NCBI RefSeq assembly: GCF_030035675.1 | Contig: NC_084483.1 | Span: forward strand, 144,371,425-144,435,424 | DNA from: Rhineura floridana | Taxonomy: Eukaryota > Chordata > Lepidosauria > Squamata > Rhineuridae | DNA length: 64,000 nucleotides | Direction: 5' to 3' | Notes under the pieces: model-generated | Told to the model about the DNA's origin: nothing | Database searches by the model: none | What the model saw: only the letters and a program-made list of their open reading frames with translations | Program-made: the position numbers and the translations under genes | Shown here: positions 12,401-24,400 of the stretch, in pieces | How positions within the stretch are numbered: the first letter of the stretch is position 1 | Layout of the letters: every line of letters starts with the position of its first letter

Positions 12401-14000
12401 GGAGACATGAATTGCTCTAGACAAATGAAGAGGCTCCAAAACATCCCAGTTTACACTACTTTGGCAATTGTTGGTTTCCTCACTTTAGCCTGTGATGGTT
12501 CTTGGATTCTCAGCTGAGGGATTACTACCTTAGCAGCAGCAGAGATGTCTCTTTCCACCTCTCTTCCCCGATGCCTCAAAATTTGTATGTGCATGTTTAT
12601 CTCACCCAGGGCAATAAGTGGAGACAAACGTTTAGAGAGCCCATCTTTGCCCCTTCATCTCTAGGGCTTCTCTGCCACTAAAAGCTGCATGACTGATAAA
12701 AAAACCTGCACCTGTAGGACACCTATCACTATCTCCAGGCTGAGAAAAACTGCAGCACTTTATACTCTTGCCTGCCTCTAAGTTGAATGTTCTGTCAACA
12801 CAAGGTTTTCTCTTTGCACAACAGAAAGTTCTCCTCCTGTCTCCAATGCACCCCCTAAATCTGTTCAGGGTTTTTCCCCAATCCCCCCCACGAGCAGATT
12901 TGGGGAGGGTGTGGGGCACACACAGGGGGAGGAAAGTCCCATTGCGCAAGCACTTCTGCTTGTGCAATTATTTAAATACTGCCTATAGAAACCCTGCCAG
13001 AATGGACAACTATCTTTCGGGCCTAGGATCATAAGGAATCATTAAATGTGGGCCAAAAAGTCGTATTACATGTCCCCCCTGGCCCTGTCCATAAATTAAC
13101 AGCAGCCTCATGCAAGAATTAAATGGGCTTTTTTCCTAGCAGGGAGATAGTGATGAAGAGGCTCAGGATCCTAACTGCAACAAAACTTTGGAAATCAGCT
13201 GACTGGGACAAGAGGTTTCAGGGCCAAACCCAAAAAGGTTCCTACAAGTGCACGTTCTACCATTCCTGGAACAGGAAGATTGGAAAAGCAACATCAGGTA
13301 GAATTCTTACCTATAATGCCACCTTTACATGTACATAGGGTGTCTTGGTCTCAGGCCCCTGGCATCCTCAGACAGCTGCTGGGGTCCAATACCTTGGCAG
13401 AGGACACCAGCACTAATACATGTTCTGGACTTGCCAGCTGGTTAAGTCACCCTTTAAAAATTGTCCACAATATGAATGCCATCTGGGCATTGTGGGTAAT
13501 TATGGCAGGCAGCCTGTAGCTGCCCACTGCAGACTGTGGCACTGCCACTGCCGCCACTTAGCTTGTTGGGGACTCACACCCACTTGGAAACCTTAAGGAC
13601 CTATCAAGACCTAACATGCATTTCACAAACCTATTTGAACTAGAGTAAGGCAAACCATGATCCAAGCCAGGCTTGGTTTGCTACAGGCAAGGCTTACTTT
13701 GCTGTGTATAAAAGACTGGCAGCAAGGGCAGCTGTTCCAGGCTTCACTTTCACTCTCTCCATGGTAGCAGCTTTGCCCTCTGAGCACAAATGGCACCATT
13801 ACTGGAAGGGTTTCCTCCTCACTAAACCAAAGTCTCACTTCACCTTCCACCTCCTTTCTGGAATATGGTTCACAGACTCTTCTCCCCACCCCAGACTGTC
13901 ATCTTAGGTTTGATGGCTTAAGTAGAAAACAAAGGAAGTTACTAACCTGACTGAAAGGTCTTACGCGTACTGCCACTTTCACACTATCAGAACTTGGCAT
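3311..14000 (-). CDS. KIF28: KIF28 kinesin-like motor protein, 5' part (9 exons, gene continues left)
   Basis: Kinesin-3-related microtubule motor; the mammalian relative is linked to mitochondrial transport and shape (family knowledge). Nine exons join in one frame: 13947-14000, 9822-10013, 9025-9228, 7924-7959, 6574-6798, 5648-5802, 4279-4390, 4036-4103, 3311-3429, giving about 388 residues. Seen directly: N-terminus [13 protein letters not shown]-loop [10 protein letters not shown] near residues 107-116, switch I SSRSH near 224-228, switch II DLAGSE near 254-259, then [20 protein letters not shown] and the neck-side [10 protein letters not shown]. No stop or frame break in the motor domain. 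Neck, FHA-like and tail regions are not in the window. The start is the ATG at 14000, with A at -3, followed at once by the kinesin beta-1 strand. The assignment to KIF28 rather than KIF1 or KIF16 rests on sequence memory (for example [18 protein letters not shown]) and on AHCTF1 as neighbour. Confidence 0.88.
4036..4103 (-). CDS. KIF28: KIF28 exon 8
   Basis: Twenty-two codons plus two bases: [20 protein letters not shown] then AE and a split Arg. This is the conserved [19 protein letters not shown] block that closes the motor core. Donor AG|GTATAT. Confidence 0.92.
4279..4390 (-). CDS. KIF28: KIF28 exon 7
   Basis: Completes Ser, then [19 protein letters not shown] and [18 protein letters not shown]. 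This is the loop 12/alpha-5 region that binds microtubules. Ends in phase 0 at ATG|GTAAAG. Confidence 0.92.
4632..4936 (-). mobile_element. tRNA-derived SINE
   Basis: On the minus strand it begins GTGGCGCAGAGTGGTAAGCA (A-box-like) and has GAGTTTGATTCC (B-box-like) about 60 nt later, then a CpG-rich body and the end GCGGGGACACCTTTGCCTT. It is flanked by 13-nt copies of TAACATTARCATA with one difference (4619-4631 and 4937-4949). Inserted in a KIF28 intron in the sense direction. The exact SINE family is not assigned. Confidence 0.75.
5648..5802 (-). CDS. KIF28: KIF28 exon 6 (switch II)
   Basis: Fifty-one codons plus two bases. It holds [13 protein letters not shown] (switch II) and helix alpha-4, [12 protein letters not shown]. 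The third-to-last S of the usual NKSL helix motif is kept but K is L. Donor AG|GTGCAA splits a serine codon completed by exon 7. Confidence 0.93.
6574..6798 (-). CDS. KIF28: KIF28 exon 5 (switch I)
   Basis: Seventy-five codons in phase 0, starting [19 protein letters not shown] and ending [17 protein letters not shown]. The SSRSH switch I loop is intact. Donor CAG|GTACAG. Confidence 0.93.
7924..7959 (-). CDS. KIF28: KIF28 exon 4 (12-codon microexon)
   Basis: Encodes [12 protein letters not shown], the conserved kinesin SxxEIYNE strand. It is only 36 nt, flanked by AATCTGCAG and GTAATTG, and is supported because it restores the expected order between exons 3 and 5. Confidence 0.9.
8251..8264. 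repeat. Target-site duplication of the 8.3-kb SINE
   Basis: TTTAGTCATTGCAA here and again at 8489-8502, identical in all 14 positions. Confidence 0.9.
8265..8488 (+). mobile_element. Sauria-type SINE (tRNA head, Bov-B-like tail) with perfect target duplication
   Basis: The tRNA-like head has TAGTGGTTAGAG (A box) and GGTTTGAATCC (B box). The tail GCCATAAGTCAGGATCAACT followed by TGAAGGCA is the Bov-B-type LINE end used for mobilisation. A perfect 14-bp direct repeat, TTTAGTCATTGCAA, flanks it at 8251-8264 and 8489-8502. Family knowledge: such SINEs are squamate markers. Confidence 0.9.
9025..9228 (-). CDS. KIF28: KIF28 exon 3 (P-loop)
   Basis: Sixty-eight codons in phase 0. It carries [18 protein letters not shown] followed by the Walker A/P-loop [16 protein letters not shown], complete for ATP binding. 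Acceptor ATTATAG, donor CAG|GTAATC. Confidence 0.94.
9822..10013 (-). CDS. KIF28: KIF28 exon 2
   Basis: Sixty-four codons in phase 0, from [13 protein letters not shown] through [11 protein letters not shown] to NSKYSGQ. The FxFDxxYWSH block is typical of kinesin-3 motors. Acceptor TTTCAACAG, donor CAG|GTAAAA. Confidence 0.92.
10325..10410 (+). mobile_element. L2-type LINE 3' terminus
   Basis: CACCGCCCAGAGAGCTATTG then GTCGGGCGGTATGTAAGTTT and AATAAATAATAAATAATAAT: the standard L2 non-coding end and A/T tail. Truncated to about 85 nt. Confidence 0.7.
10478..10925 (-). mobile_element. L2-type LINE 3' end
   Basis: Tail (AAT)n at 10478-10502, then the reverse of the L2 end (GCCGCCTATCTGGCCAATGG) and the C-terminal coding relic (GGCCCTCTCCCGAGTCCTCA on the plus strand). 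Opposite orientation to its neighbour at 10325. Confidence 0.72.
12150..12265 (-). mobile_element. 3' part of a tRNA-Ala-type SINE
   Basis: The reverse of the tail seen at 33.6 kb: AATGGTCCATCTAGCTCAGT and GTCTACACTGATTGGCAGTG. The head is lost. Confidence 0.6.
13947..14000 (-). CDS. KIF28: KIF28 exon 1 (start codon)
   Basis: Eighteen codons, [18 protein letters not shown], ending in phase 0 at a GTTAGT donor. This is the canonical kinesin beta-1 strand with the RVRP motif that contacts nucleotide. The 5' UTR and transcription start are not resolved. Confidence 0.88.
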
Positions 14001-15281
14001 GCTTTTGTTGCTTTAACTCTTCCAAGGATTTCAGAAACAAAAATACAGTGCATCTATAAAGTTAACCTTCAGGACCTTGCTTCGAAGAAGAAAAAATGGC
14101 TCTAGCAGAGCCTAATACAGCTGGTTCTTTCCATGTTAATTATTTATGTGTTCACTCATTACCTGAATGTTACCTCATAAATTATCTCTAAGGAGAACTC
14201 CAGTAGGTCACATTTACCAGCAGTGTGTATTGTTTCAAAAAGATACACCTGAATATTAGGCATCCTATGTTAAATTCCATTTGAGTAGGCAACCTGTTAA
14301 ATTCCACTTGAAATGTTTGCCTACATTTTGCTTTTCTTTCAATTTGGACCATGAATCTGATTCAACCTGCTTCTACCTACTCTGTGCTGCAGTAATGGGT
14401 CAAATACTACAGAAGAATGCATATTTCCAGACTTTATTTTATCAAAATTGTGGTAGCATTTCTCTAATAACCACAACATCTATAAAACATTCATCATCTC
14501 AAAATATTAAATTTGGGTAAAATTTAAGGTGGTGAAATCCCTGAAAATGTTGAGTCCCATGGTGAATAGTTGGGAACATATAAATATTTCTAATGTTAGA
14601 AACTCCTGCTGATGCAGCAAATTGAAAAAACAATGAAACATCCGAGGCGAGACTTTGTTTTATAAACTGAAGAGCAGCTTTCTCAAGTTAAGACAAATAC
14701 AAAAAAATATTGCACAGCTTCAGTACAATTGTTTACATTCCGACTTCAATAAAGTACATGTTCAACCAGGAGAGTAAGGAATCTGTATGCAATGGATAAC
14801 CCCTATAACCAATTCCCAAAAGGTCAAAACATTTTCTATAAATCCTAAAACTGCCAAATTTTAATTTTTAAAAACATTGCAAGATCAAACTGTTAAAAAA
14901 AGATTAGCTTCCCATTCGGGAAGCACCAACAGTGACAAGCCATCATTAAAATCCCCTTTGATTTCTCTGCGGACACCTCTGTTATTCTCTCTCTCAAAAA
15001 TCTAGTGGACAATAATCATTGTTATGTATACATTTTATTTAACATTCCTAAAATAAGATTATTTACATATTATATAAATGTATGAAGTCTTATAAAATAG
15101 AAAACCTGCACTGACTGAAGAAATCACACTCCACATGGAGTTACTTATTGAAGACCTTTAGTTTTCTGAAATTTACAATAATTTATATAAATTATCTTCC
15201 AAATTAGATGATTTTTCTTAATATTCCACACAATTCTGATGACTTTACAAACATGGGTGTATAATACACATAAAAAAACCA
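14001..15281. other. Short intergenic region: AHCTF1 3' UTR and KIF28 5' flank
   Basis: Only 1.28 kb separates the AHCTF1 stop from the KIF28 start codon, both on the minus strand. It is AT-rich with no CpG island and no clear repeat. It must hold the AHCTF1 3' UTR and at least part of the KIF28 5' UTR and promoter, none of which I can delimit. Confidence 0.7.
15034..15039 (-). promoter_or_regulatory. Candidate AHCTF1 polyadenylation signal
   Basis: AATAAA on the minus strand about 245 nt after the stop codon, in an AT-rich 3' flank. Another AATAAA lies further on near 14433-14438. Which is used cannot be told from sequence alone. Confidence 0.35.
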
Positions 15282-15486
15282 TTATAGCATTTTCTTCCGA
15301 ACAACTGGCTTTGGATAGCTAGACAGTCTCTTCTCGTTCCTACGAACAGTCTTTTGAACAGCCTTTTCTGCTTTATCCACAGACTCCTTCTCTTTGCCTT
15401 TTGTCCCACCTACTGGGGTGCCAAAAGGAGAAATGAACTTAATCTCCATGGGTGGTGGTGACCAACTACCGTCTTTTCCTAGGACT
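15282..15486 (-). CDS. AHCTF1: AHCTF1 last exon and stop codon
   Basis: [20 protein letters not shown] then FGTPVGG and a C-terminus ending [14 protein letters not shown] before TAA at 15282-15284. The SWSPPPxEI and RKKML ends are the ELYS signature. Acceptor CCTTGCAG. Confidence 0.95.
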
Positions 15487-18400
15487 CTGCAAGGAAGAGA
15501 GAATAGAGGTTACAGTGACAAGTTGTGTTTCTTCTTTAGATGAATTAAACTAAATTGGCTGAAACCCTGTGGGAAAGCAAACATTGCTTAGTCATAGAGC
15601 ACATGCAAAAGGTATCAGGTTCAATCCCTAGTGTCTCTAGCTACAGCTGGAAAAAAGACTCCTGTCTGAAACCCTGGAGAGCCGCTACCAGTCAATGAAG
15701 AAATACTGAAGTTATGGTTTAAATTCATATAAGGCAGTTTTCTATGTTCTTATGCTTTAGGCCAGGGATGGGGAACCTATGGCCTCCCAGATGCTTTTAG
15801 ACTCCCAACTCTTATCAGCCCTAGCCAGCATGGCCAAGGAGGATGAAGCTGGGTGTCCAGCAACATCTGGAAGGCCACAGCACCCCCCCGTTTAGTAGCC
15901 AGAAGACTAAATTAATGTTTCGCTTTTGATCACAATTCCTCAATCTATAGTAAATACCAAACATCAAACATACCACTGTGACAATTTCTTCATTTGACTG
16001 CTTTTGAAATAATTGTTTAGGAAAAAACAGAATAATTGCATACTTGCTTGTTTTTGTTGCTTTTGACCTTGTAGCTCTGTTTCTCTGCTTTTCTAAAGTC
16101 TCTATTGAGATAGCATCCTTTTCCTCTTTAACTGGTAATTCCTGAAGGACAAATGAAGAGTGGTAAACCTGCAGAAAATGAAAGTATTTCTCTGTCTCAT
16201 ACTGCCCATCCCCTTTTTATTTACTTTCTAAAATGCATAGCCCACATACCAACCTCGAGGGCTCTTGTAGTGGCTTATTGTTAAACCAATGCTATACAAT
16301 AGTTATGTAAAACATTTCTAGCTTTTCCAATCAGTTGATGATTGCTCACACTGAAAAAAATAATACACAAACCCTTAAACATACAAAAAAGCAAACAGTA
16401 GAGGAAGCAGCCCTGAGATCAGGGTCAGTAACGCTATGCCAATCTATCACCATCTTTCCTGTCCCTCATTCATCAACTGGCTTATTTTCCTTTGTGTGTA
16501 CCCTCCACAGAGATGAGCTGGATAGTGACTATTGTTAATGATAAATGGTTCCCAGTCTTAGAACAGATAACCTGACATCTCTCATCTATCAATACGAACA
16601 CTTTGCTCTTCCATGTAATTGTCATACCAGTTAACGCCCCCTTTAAGGATAAAGTTTGAGAATAAGCAACACAACTGCCTTGTGTTACTTGCTGCTAGCA
16701 GTTCAACTTATAGCACCTGAAGCAGTAGGCTGCAATCAAAGGAACTGTAAAGTCAGCCTTTGGCAATGGAGAGTTCAATAAGATATTTCATATAAAAGTT
16801 AGTGGGCCTGCCAGTTCTCATTATGAATGTGCAAAGCATGACCAGGAATGGCTATTTTGGTCTTTTTAGCCATTTGTCATTTTTTTGGTAATTAAATGTG
16901 TTGTATGCTTTATTTCTCTGGTCAGGGATGGGTGCCTTTGGCCCTCCAGAGGTTGTTGGACTCTGTCCCGTCAGTGTCAGCCAGCATAGCGAATGATCAG
17001 GGATGATGGGAATTAGTCCAGCAGCATCTGTTCCAAGTGCCATTTTAATAATTAAATAAAATAAAGCATTTAAAAACAGCAAAAAGCAATAAAACCAATG
17101 AAGTGCCCTGGACCCCCTAAGCAGAGGCAGCTCAGGCTGGTTCTGGCAAGCTTCAAAGGTGCTGAATAGGTCCACTTTAAGTACAGACATGTGGAAAGCT
17201 CCATCTACCAAGCATCACAACCTGCAGGAAGGTGGACTCTGGTCCAGGTTTCACTAGAAATTTTCCTCATTGCTCTCTTTTGATCCTTGAAGGATCAGGG
17301 TACAGGAAAGGAAGGAGTAAAAGTTCTACTTACCAACTCTTCCACAATCCTTGAAATACTGGGCACTTGTTTTTTCCTAGATCTCAAAACAGGGGGTGAG
17401 AAGACAAACCGAGACGTCAGGTTTGCCTTGAAATCCTTGAGTTGCACAGGAGTCACTACTTTCTCACCTAAAAATAGGAAGCATACATTTGTTTTTGAAC
17501 TTGAAACTAAGCATTCCAAGCATGCAACTAAGGATGCAATCCCGCACCCTGAGCAAGCAGAGAACATGAAGTGGAGCAGCTTTCCATTCGATCCCAGTTT
17601 AACTGTCCCTCTCCTTCTTTATATACTAAAGCCATTCCAAACATTTCAAGACAAAGGGCATTTGAGCCTTGTATGCCATGATAGCCAACAGGTCATTCAG
17701 TTCCTGCTTTTGCTGAAGATATCTGGGCCATAAGGCAGGAGTAGGCTGTTTGATGCTGTAATGAGAAGTCTCCATTTAAAGTGAATGCACAGCTAAGTTA
17801 CAGTGCTCTAAGTAGGGCAGCAGTGTACCAGGTGACTGCAGATGCAGAAGGCAAAGCTAAAGCTGGCATCTCATTGAAGGCTGCTCCACACCCTATTTTC
17901 TGCTGTGCAAGCTTGAGGGCTGTAGTCTCCCAATATCCCCCCCTTCTTTTAAAACAGGAGTTGTAAATTGTTAGCAGGATTATTATACAAACGTAACAGG
18001 TACACTAGACCAGGGTTGATGGGAGATGTGACCCACAACATCTGGAAAACACCATGCTCGCCACAAATACACTAAACCAGGTATCTCATCAGATTAAGCC
18101 CTGCTGACCAGGACATTATCTTTCCCAAGAAGGAAAAAGGGGGGCAGTTCTTATCTCACAGAATGCTGCTTGCTTTCCAGCTGCTGGCTTTTACACATGG
18201 CCTTTTAACACGTGGGGGCTCATCTCTTCCTGTAACATTTCTGCATTTCTACAATGCAGATTGACTGCATCTTTCCTGTAATTTTGCAAAGGGACACATG
18301 CACATATATAAGAACTATGTATCCAGAAGCCTTACCTAATTTTGACCGCTGAGTGCATTTTTAGCATTTTGCATAGATGCAGTGCCTCACCCATTACAAA

Positions 18401-21400
18401 AATACATAATTCACATGCTGGGGAAAACACAGGAATCCATCTATTCTATAAAACATGAAGAGATCCTTCAAATGAGCTGACTTCTTGAAACAAAGCATGA
18501 TGTTCAAAAAAGACTTTCATGCCAAAAGCTGTGACACAAGTGGATGGCTATTCTGTCTGTATGAGTGTCAAGCAACCTTCAGGCTCACTGTAACCTTCAA
18601 ACTATTCACTAGGTATAAAACTCAACTTTTTCACTACCTTGAGCGTGTGCTACTATTCTAGCTGTATCTGAGGACAGCATGTTTCCCACTGCTGATACCC
18701 AATTTCACACTGTTTTGCTTACTTGACATTATGTGGGAACCTGCAACAAACTGTAAAGGGAAAGAAACAGTACTTTAGCTCTCCCTTTTCTTTGCAACAA
18801 AAAACAATCAGTTGCAAAGCTTCCTTTGTGGCTTCCCACAACAGTTACTTTGGGGACAAACCAACCATGGGGAGGAGAGGGGAGAAGGACAAGAAGTTCT
18901 GAGGCAAAGTACCACAGAGGCACCACTGTCATGAGTTTAATCCTTCCCTTCCCCTGCTAGTCATGATGATTTGTTTAAGCACTTGATAGGCCATTTGCTC
19001 TCAAGACTGGTAAATACACAGTCCACTTTTAGCAGTATGCCATACATTTATGGCAGGGGTGGGGATCAGGATCTAGCTTAGGGGCCAGATTCTTATCTCC
19101 TGCACTGAGGGCCAACTTTGAGAAGTGGGTGGGATCACCCTTTATGACTTCAGGTGATTGATGCTGTTCAAAGGATGTTGCTGTGAAAGACCACCAGCCG
19201 TTATAGCAAACTCCTTTGCAAATGCGCTTTCAGCACCAATCAGCCCCTTTGAAATCTCTGCAAATGGGAAAATGCTCCAAAAATTGAGCATTTTCCCCTC
19301 TGCAGAGAAAGTGGTTTGGATTCAAAGCACTTTCTCCAGCCCTTTGAATACAAGCTGCTTCTGCCAGCCCCTTCTGCTGATCCCAGTTGTCACAGCTGTA
19401 CTTTAAAGCTGATGTCATAGCGTGGGGCAAATGGAATGGCACAGCAGGCCTAATTAGGCCTGTGGGCCACAGGGACCACACCTGTGATTTATACGGGATG
19501 CTACTGATATAATGTAGTAGCGTGGGAAGGATTATAGGCAGCCTTGCTTGCAAAAAAAATCCCCAGTAGTGATTTGATTTTGTTCAACCTGCACAAAAAC
19601 AACCACCACAAACAACCTTACAGAACTGAAGGAAACATTTCAAATACCTTTAGATTTTTCTGTGAGCTTTGTAAGAGGAGGAGAAAAATAGAAGGCCTCA
19701 TTTCCATCCAGGGAGGGACTGTGTTTCACACTCTTGTTGCTGTGTCTGGTCCTTTTTATGTGAGTACCACGATGCAATAAAGTTCTCCTTGTTTCTCCAA
19801 GCCTCAGTTTGGTCATGTCTGTGGAATGCAATCCCACGGTGCTATCAGCTGCTTGTGGCAAGTGTTCCTCCTTCTCTGTACCTTCCTCAGAGAGAGATGG
19901 TAGCTGGCTCCTCTTTCTGATTACTGTCATCTTAGATTGCCTCCTTTTAGAACTCCTTGCTAAAGTCTCTGACTCACTTGGCTGGACAGAATGTTCTTCT
20001 AGAATACATTCTTCTGTATCCATTTTCTCTATACTCACTGACATGATCCTTGCAGATTTCCTCTTTGTGGTGTCCACTGAAGTCTCTTCTAGAGAAGATA
20101 AATAGCCTGCACTTGTAGAAAGATTTAATGCCCCTCTCCTAGTATTTCTTCTAGTAGTGGCAAAAGCATCTGTCTGAGACGGCGGAAGAGATGACAGAGA
20201 CAAATCCAGTCCCAAATTTGCTGAAACATCCAAAGGATTCTTTCTTGGTCTGCCTCTTCTACGCCGCACAGGCAGCTGTTCAATAAGCTCAGTCTCTCGA
20301 TCAGTAACAGTTTCTGATATACTTGCGCTTCGTGCTCTCTCCTGCTCATTTGATATAGGTACCTTTGGTTCACTTGGCTGTATGTCATGTTCTGAAATGG
20401 CTTCCAGTAGACTTAACTTTCTAGATCTGCCCCTTCTAACTGGAGTAGGTAATGGCAACTTCCCAGCTTCAATTTCTGACTGAGCCATCACTTTCTGTAT
20501 GCCATGCTTTCTTGGCCTTCCTTTTCTTGGTGGTGTACTCAGCCGCTGTTCATGAGGTTCCACCTCCTGATCTGAAATTACATTCTCTGCAAGCTGGAAA
20601 GCAATCGTTTTTAGTTTTCTTGCACTTTTAGGATTGACTGTCATCTGAATAGTATGGTCAATGATAAACTGACTACTTTCCTGATCCCCTACTAAACTTC
20701 TTCTACTTCTGGGAGTTCTCCTGCAAGCAGAACGGGGTTGCTCATTTGGATGCTCATTAAGTTTTGATACAGCCTCTTTTGGTTTTCTAACTCCTCTCCT
20801 TGTTGTAATAGTTGCCTGAAATTCCTGTGCAAGTGGCTGAACGTTTGCTGATATTTTTAAGTCACTCCCCTTTGTTTTCTTGGTATCTCTGTTTGGAAAA
20901 GCAAGAATCAGTGGTGCCTGTTCTTCTTGAGGTTCTTGTTCAGAATTGAGGGGAAGACTTTCAGGAATATTCAAAGTCCCTCTTGCTCGTCTAGCACTTC
21001 TCCTTGGAGTCGGCAGTACTAACAGAGCTGGTTTATCCATTTGCGTCAGTGGCTGATCATCAGGTAATAGGACATTTAAGTTTTGTGTCATCTGTTCTGC
21101 TGAGCTAGTGTTAGACATCACCAAGTTTTCCACTTGACCCAATTTTATATCCTTATTTATTTCGAAAACATTTTGTAGAGGTGCCTGGGGGGAGCTTAAT
21201 ACCTTCTTGCTTATACTTTCATGAAGAGACTGTTCCACTACTTCAGTTGAAAATTCTTTACTTCTTGTGTCTTTGATTACATCCAACAGGTTTTCAGCAA
21301 TAACCATCTGAATAGGTTCAGGTACATAAGGCAATACCTCAGCAGTATTTTGTGACATCTGATCGCTAGTTACAGTGGACACTGAATTTGTAATTAATTC

Positions 21401-24400
21401 TTGACTGTTACTTCCGGTGCTATTCACACACACATCTAATTTGGGGCTTGATGATTTAAGAGGGAAAGTATGCAATACAGTAGAGTCTCCTATCTCAGTT
21501 TCTTCATCCCCTTCTAATATTAAGGTAAAGTTGTTCTGAGACAAAAGCAGTTCTCCATCTCCTTCAGTAAAGTCAGATTCAGTGGCAACTTTATCAAGTA
21601 ATTCACGTGTAACCTGCTGTTCTATAGAGTCACAGCTGTACTGATATTTCAGACTGCTTGTAGGACACAACTCATTGTATGGAAGGGCCTCAACTACAGC
21701 TTCTAACACATGTACCTCATGTGCTCCATCACCAATAAGCTAAAAATAGAAAGCATAAAAGATTAATTCTAATACATAGTATTTCTAGTTTTAGAGGAAT
21801 AATCAAATTTAATATTTAACTGAACTTCACTGGGTAATTCAGCTATTTGTACACTGCTTCGCACTGAGCTGTTTTAAGTATCCAGCCACATGGAAGATAC
21901 AACACCTGCCCCCAAAGTAACTCAGCTGTCACTCCCAAGTTGCAATGGCCAGGAATCTGTTTTTTAGCTGTTACATGCATGCAGATAGTCAATGGGAAAC
22001 AGCAGCTGCATCTGTGGATGCTTTGGAATGGGAACTGCCTCCTCTTGCAGATGCATCCTTAGGGCTGCTCCACAGAGTAGTTTCCAAATATCCAAACTAA
22101 TTCTATGCTTCACAAATATAAAAAGACACTTTCAAGTATTCATATTGGTAAATCAGTAGTCCCAAACAGTTATGGATTTCAAAGAAAGCTCTGAAGCAAT
22201 AAACGAATGAATTTACGTACATTTACTTCTTGATTTACAGGTTCAATATTAGATTGTGTTTTCTCTTGAAGAATGACTATATTTTCTGTGACCACAGCTT
22301 CTTTTGATCTGTCTTCAGCTTCTTTTTCTTCAAGTTCATTTTTGGAATGAACACTGACAATGTCTTCACTATCAGGAATACTTATGACAGCTGAAAAAAG
22401 TTATCCTCTCATTAATTTATCTTATTTTATTGTTTCTGCATTAAAACTCTTTAGTAATGGATATTCTGATGAGACTTCTTAATTACATTTAAGGAACTTT
22501 CTACGCCTCTGTTCACTTCTGCTTTATAGAATAAGAAAATCTCAGATAGTACTGAGCAACTGTGACTCTCAGTTACCAATATTAAGCTACCAATGTACAA
22601 GACAAGGAATATTTATAGGGAGAATAAATATTTATCCAAATGAAATTGGTGCACATTTAAAGTCAGCCAAGAATTGTTAAATCAATTGTGCCTCCTAAGC
22701 CAAGGGAAAAATGTGACACCAAATACAGCTTTTGCAGTGTCTGAGAGCCCCTACCATGTTAATCTTATTTTCATAAAAGGAGATCTTGGCCTTCTATTAA
22801 ATGCACCTTGTGCTAAAATATCACTCTCAACTTGTTAGAAACCTATAGGCCTTGCCTACAAGGGCTCAAGCCACATACGTATGACAGGCTGCCATTAAGA
22901 TAATTTTAATCAGCTTCTTTCAAACCACGGTAAGATCCTGGCTCAAAATCAAGCCTTTAGTTTAAGCAGAGATAATGAGAGAACTGTCTCTACATTGGCT
23001 TTCATGCTAAGCGTCCAGAGCACAAAGAAGGCACCCTTGCCGATGCATTTTCTTGGAAGATCTTCAGAAGAAAATATTTTGACTCAAGAGATTATTGCAG
23101 CTCCAAGTGCGTACCTTTCCCTAGAAGACTCTGTACCAACATTTCATTTTTATTATATGGAAATGTATTATTCTAAAATCTGCTCCCCAATTGTTTGGCT
23201 CACAAGGGTCAAGGGAAGAGTTTCAGTTGTGCTTTAGTACAAGGTAAATTTCACAGTTACCTTTATTCAAATTAAATGATTGCTTAGAAGTACTCCTAAC
23301 AGTCATTTTGAAATTTTTTAATAAACATATCTGGATTTTGAATGGTTGCGAAATTTCAGGTTTGCACAATGTATAAAGTCATAACCACTCTCCCCATGGT
23401 AGATTATGTAAAAATATACAACAGCAGTGCAGAATGTGAAGCAGCATCAACAGTTTAATTGTTTAATTTGTTGGATAATTCAAATATACATACATTCGGC
23501 ATCTGTTCCTATTGGTTCCATAGATTGGGTACTTATTTCAGCAAGGATTCCATTGTCTTCCAGCAATGGTGGCAGGCTGGATTCTAGGACATTTGTTTGA
23601 CTTTGTAAGAAGAACATAAGAGAACATAAGAAAACTCATAAATGAGTTTTAAACACAGTTTATGAAAACCACTAACACACCTTTTTGCCAATACATGTCT
23701 TAAACCAGTACAACTATTCTTGGGCTGTATTGCAAGAGACACTGCAAAACCAGTGCTATAGAAGAATCTGAAATTTTCCTTTCATTATTTAGAAATTGTA
23801 GGTATTTGTATGATCTAACACTAAGCTCTGAAGATATGGTTGGCTAAAGTCTAATTTTTACTATTCCTTTCATTCAATTAACCATTCAAACATTAGTAAG
23901 TGCATGGCTTGATCCTATGCATGTTTACTCAAAGCAAGCTCCACTCACTCAGGAATAAACGCCACTGAACTCTGAACATATTTTTGAGAAAACACAAACA
24001 AGATCTTACTGTGCTCACTATTGCCTCTATTCAGGATAGTTACTATACAAAGCCTGAACACAACACTACTGAAGGGAAAAATACAGTTTTCTTTTGTGTG
24101 GCTTTTCCAGAAAAGTTGAGCAACATAGCAAATCTGGTGCCTTGCTTTTTCCTACTAAAAAGGTGTGTGTGTGTGTGGCGGGTGGGGGAGAGATGAAAAC
24201 AATAGTTTACAGCAGGGATGGGGAACCTTTTTGGCCTGGTGGGTCAGATCCCCACTCCCACAGGCCAACTTTGACAGGTGGACAGGACAACCCACCTGTT
24301 AAATCACCTAATGGCAGTATGATGTAAGATGATTGACATTTGGCTTGTCCGAGTCATCCATCAACGTTTCTTGGGCTGCACTTAGGAACTGCAGAACAAG

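Larger units (their letters stand above)
10014..13946. other. KIF28 intron 1
   Basis: A 3.9-kb first intron between the 18-codon exon and the rest of the motor. It holds two L2 ends near 10.3-10.9 kb and a SINE 3' part at 12.15 kb. The rest (10.95-12.1 and 12.3-13.9 kb) shows no gene or clear repeat. Confidence 0.7.

Noticed and set aside
23612-23645. A LINE tail (AGAACATAAGAGAACATAAG)
   Set aside because: It resembles a reversed CR1-type tail, but no LINE body adjoins it, so it is too short to call.
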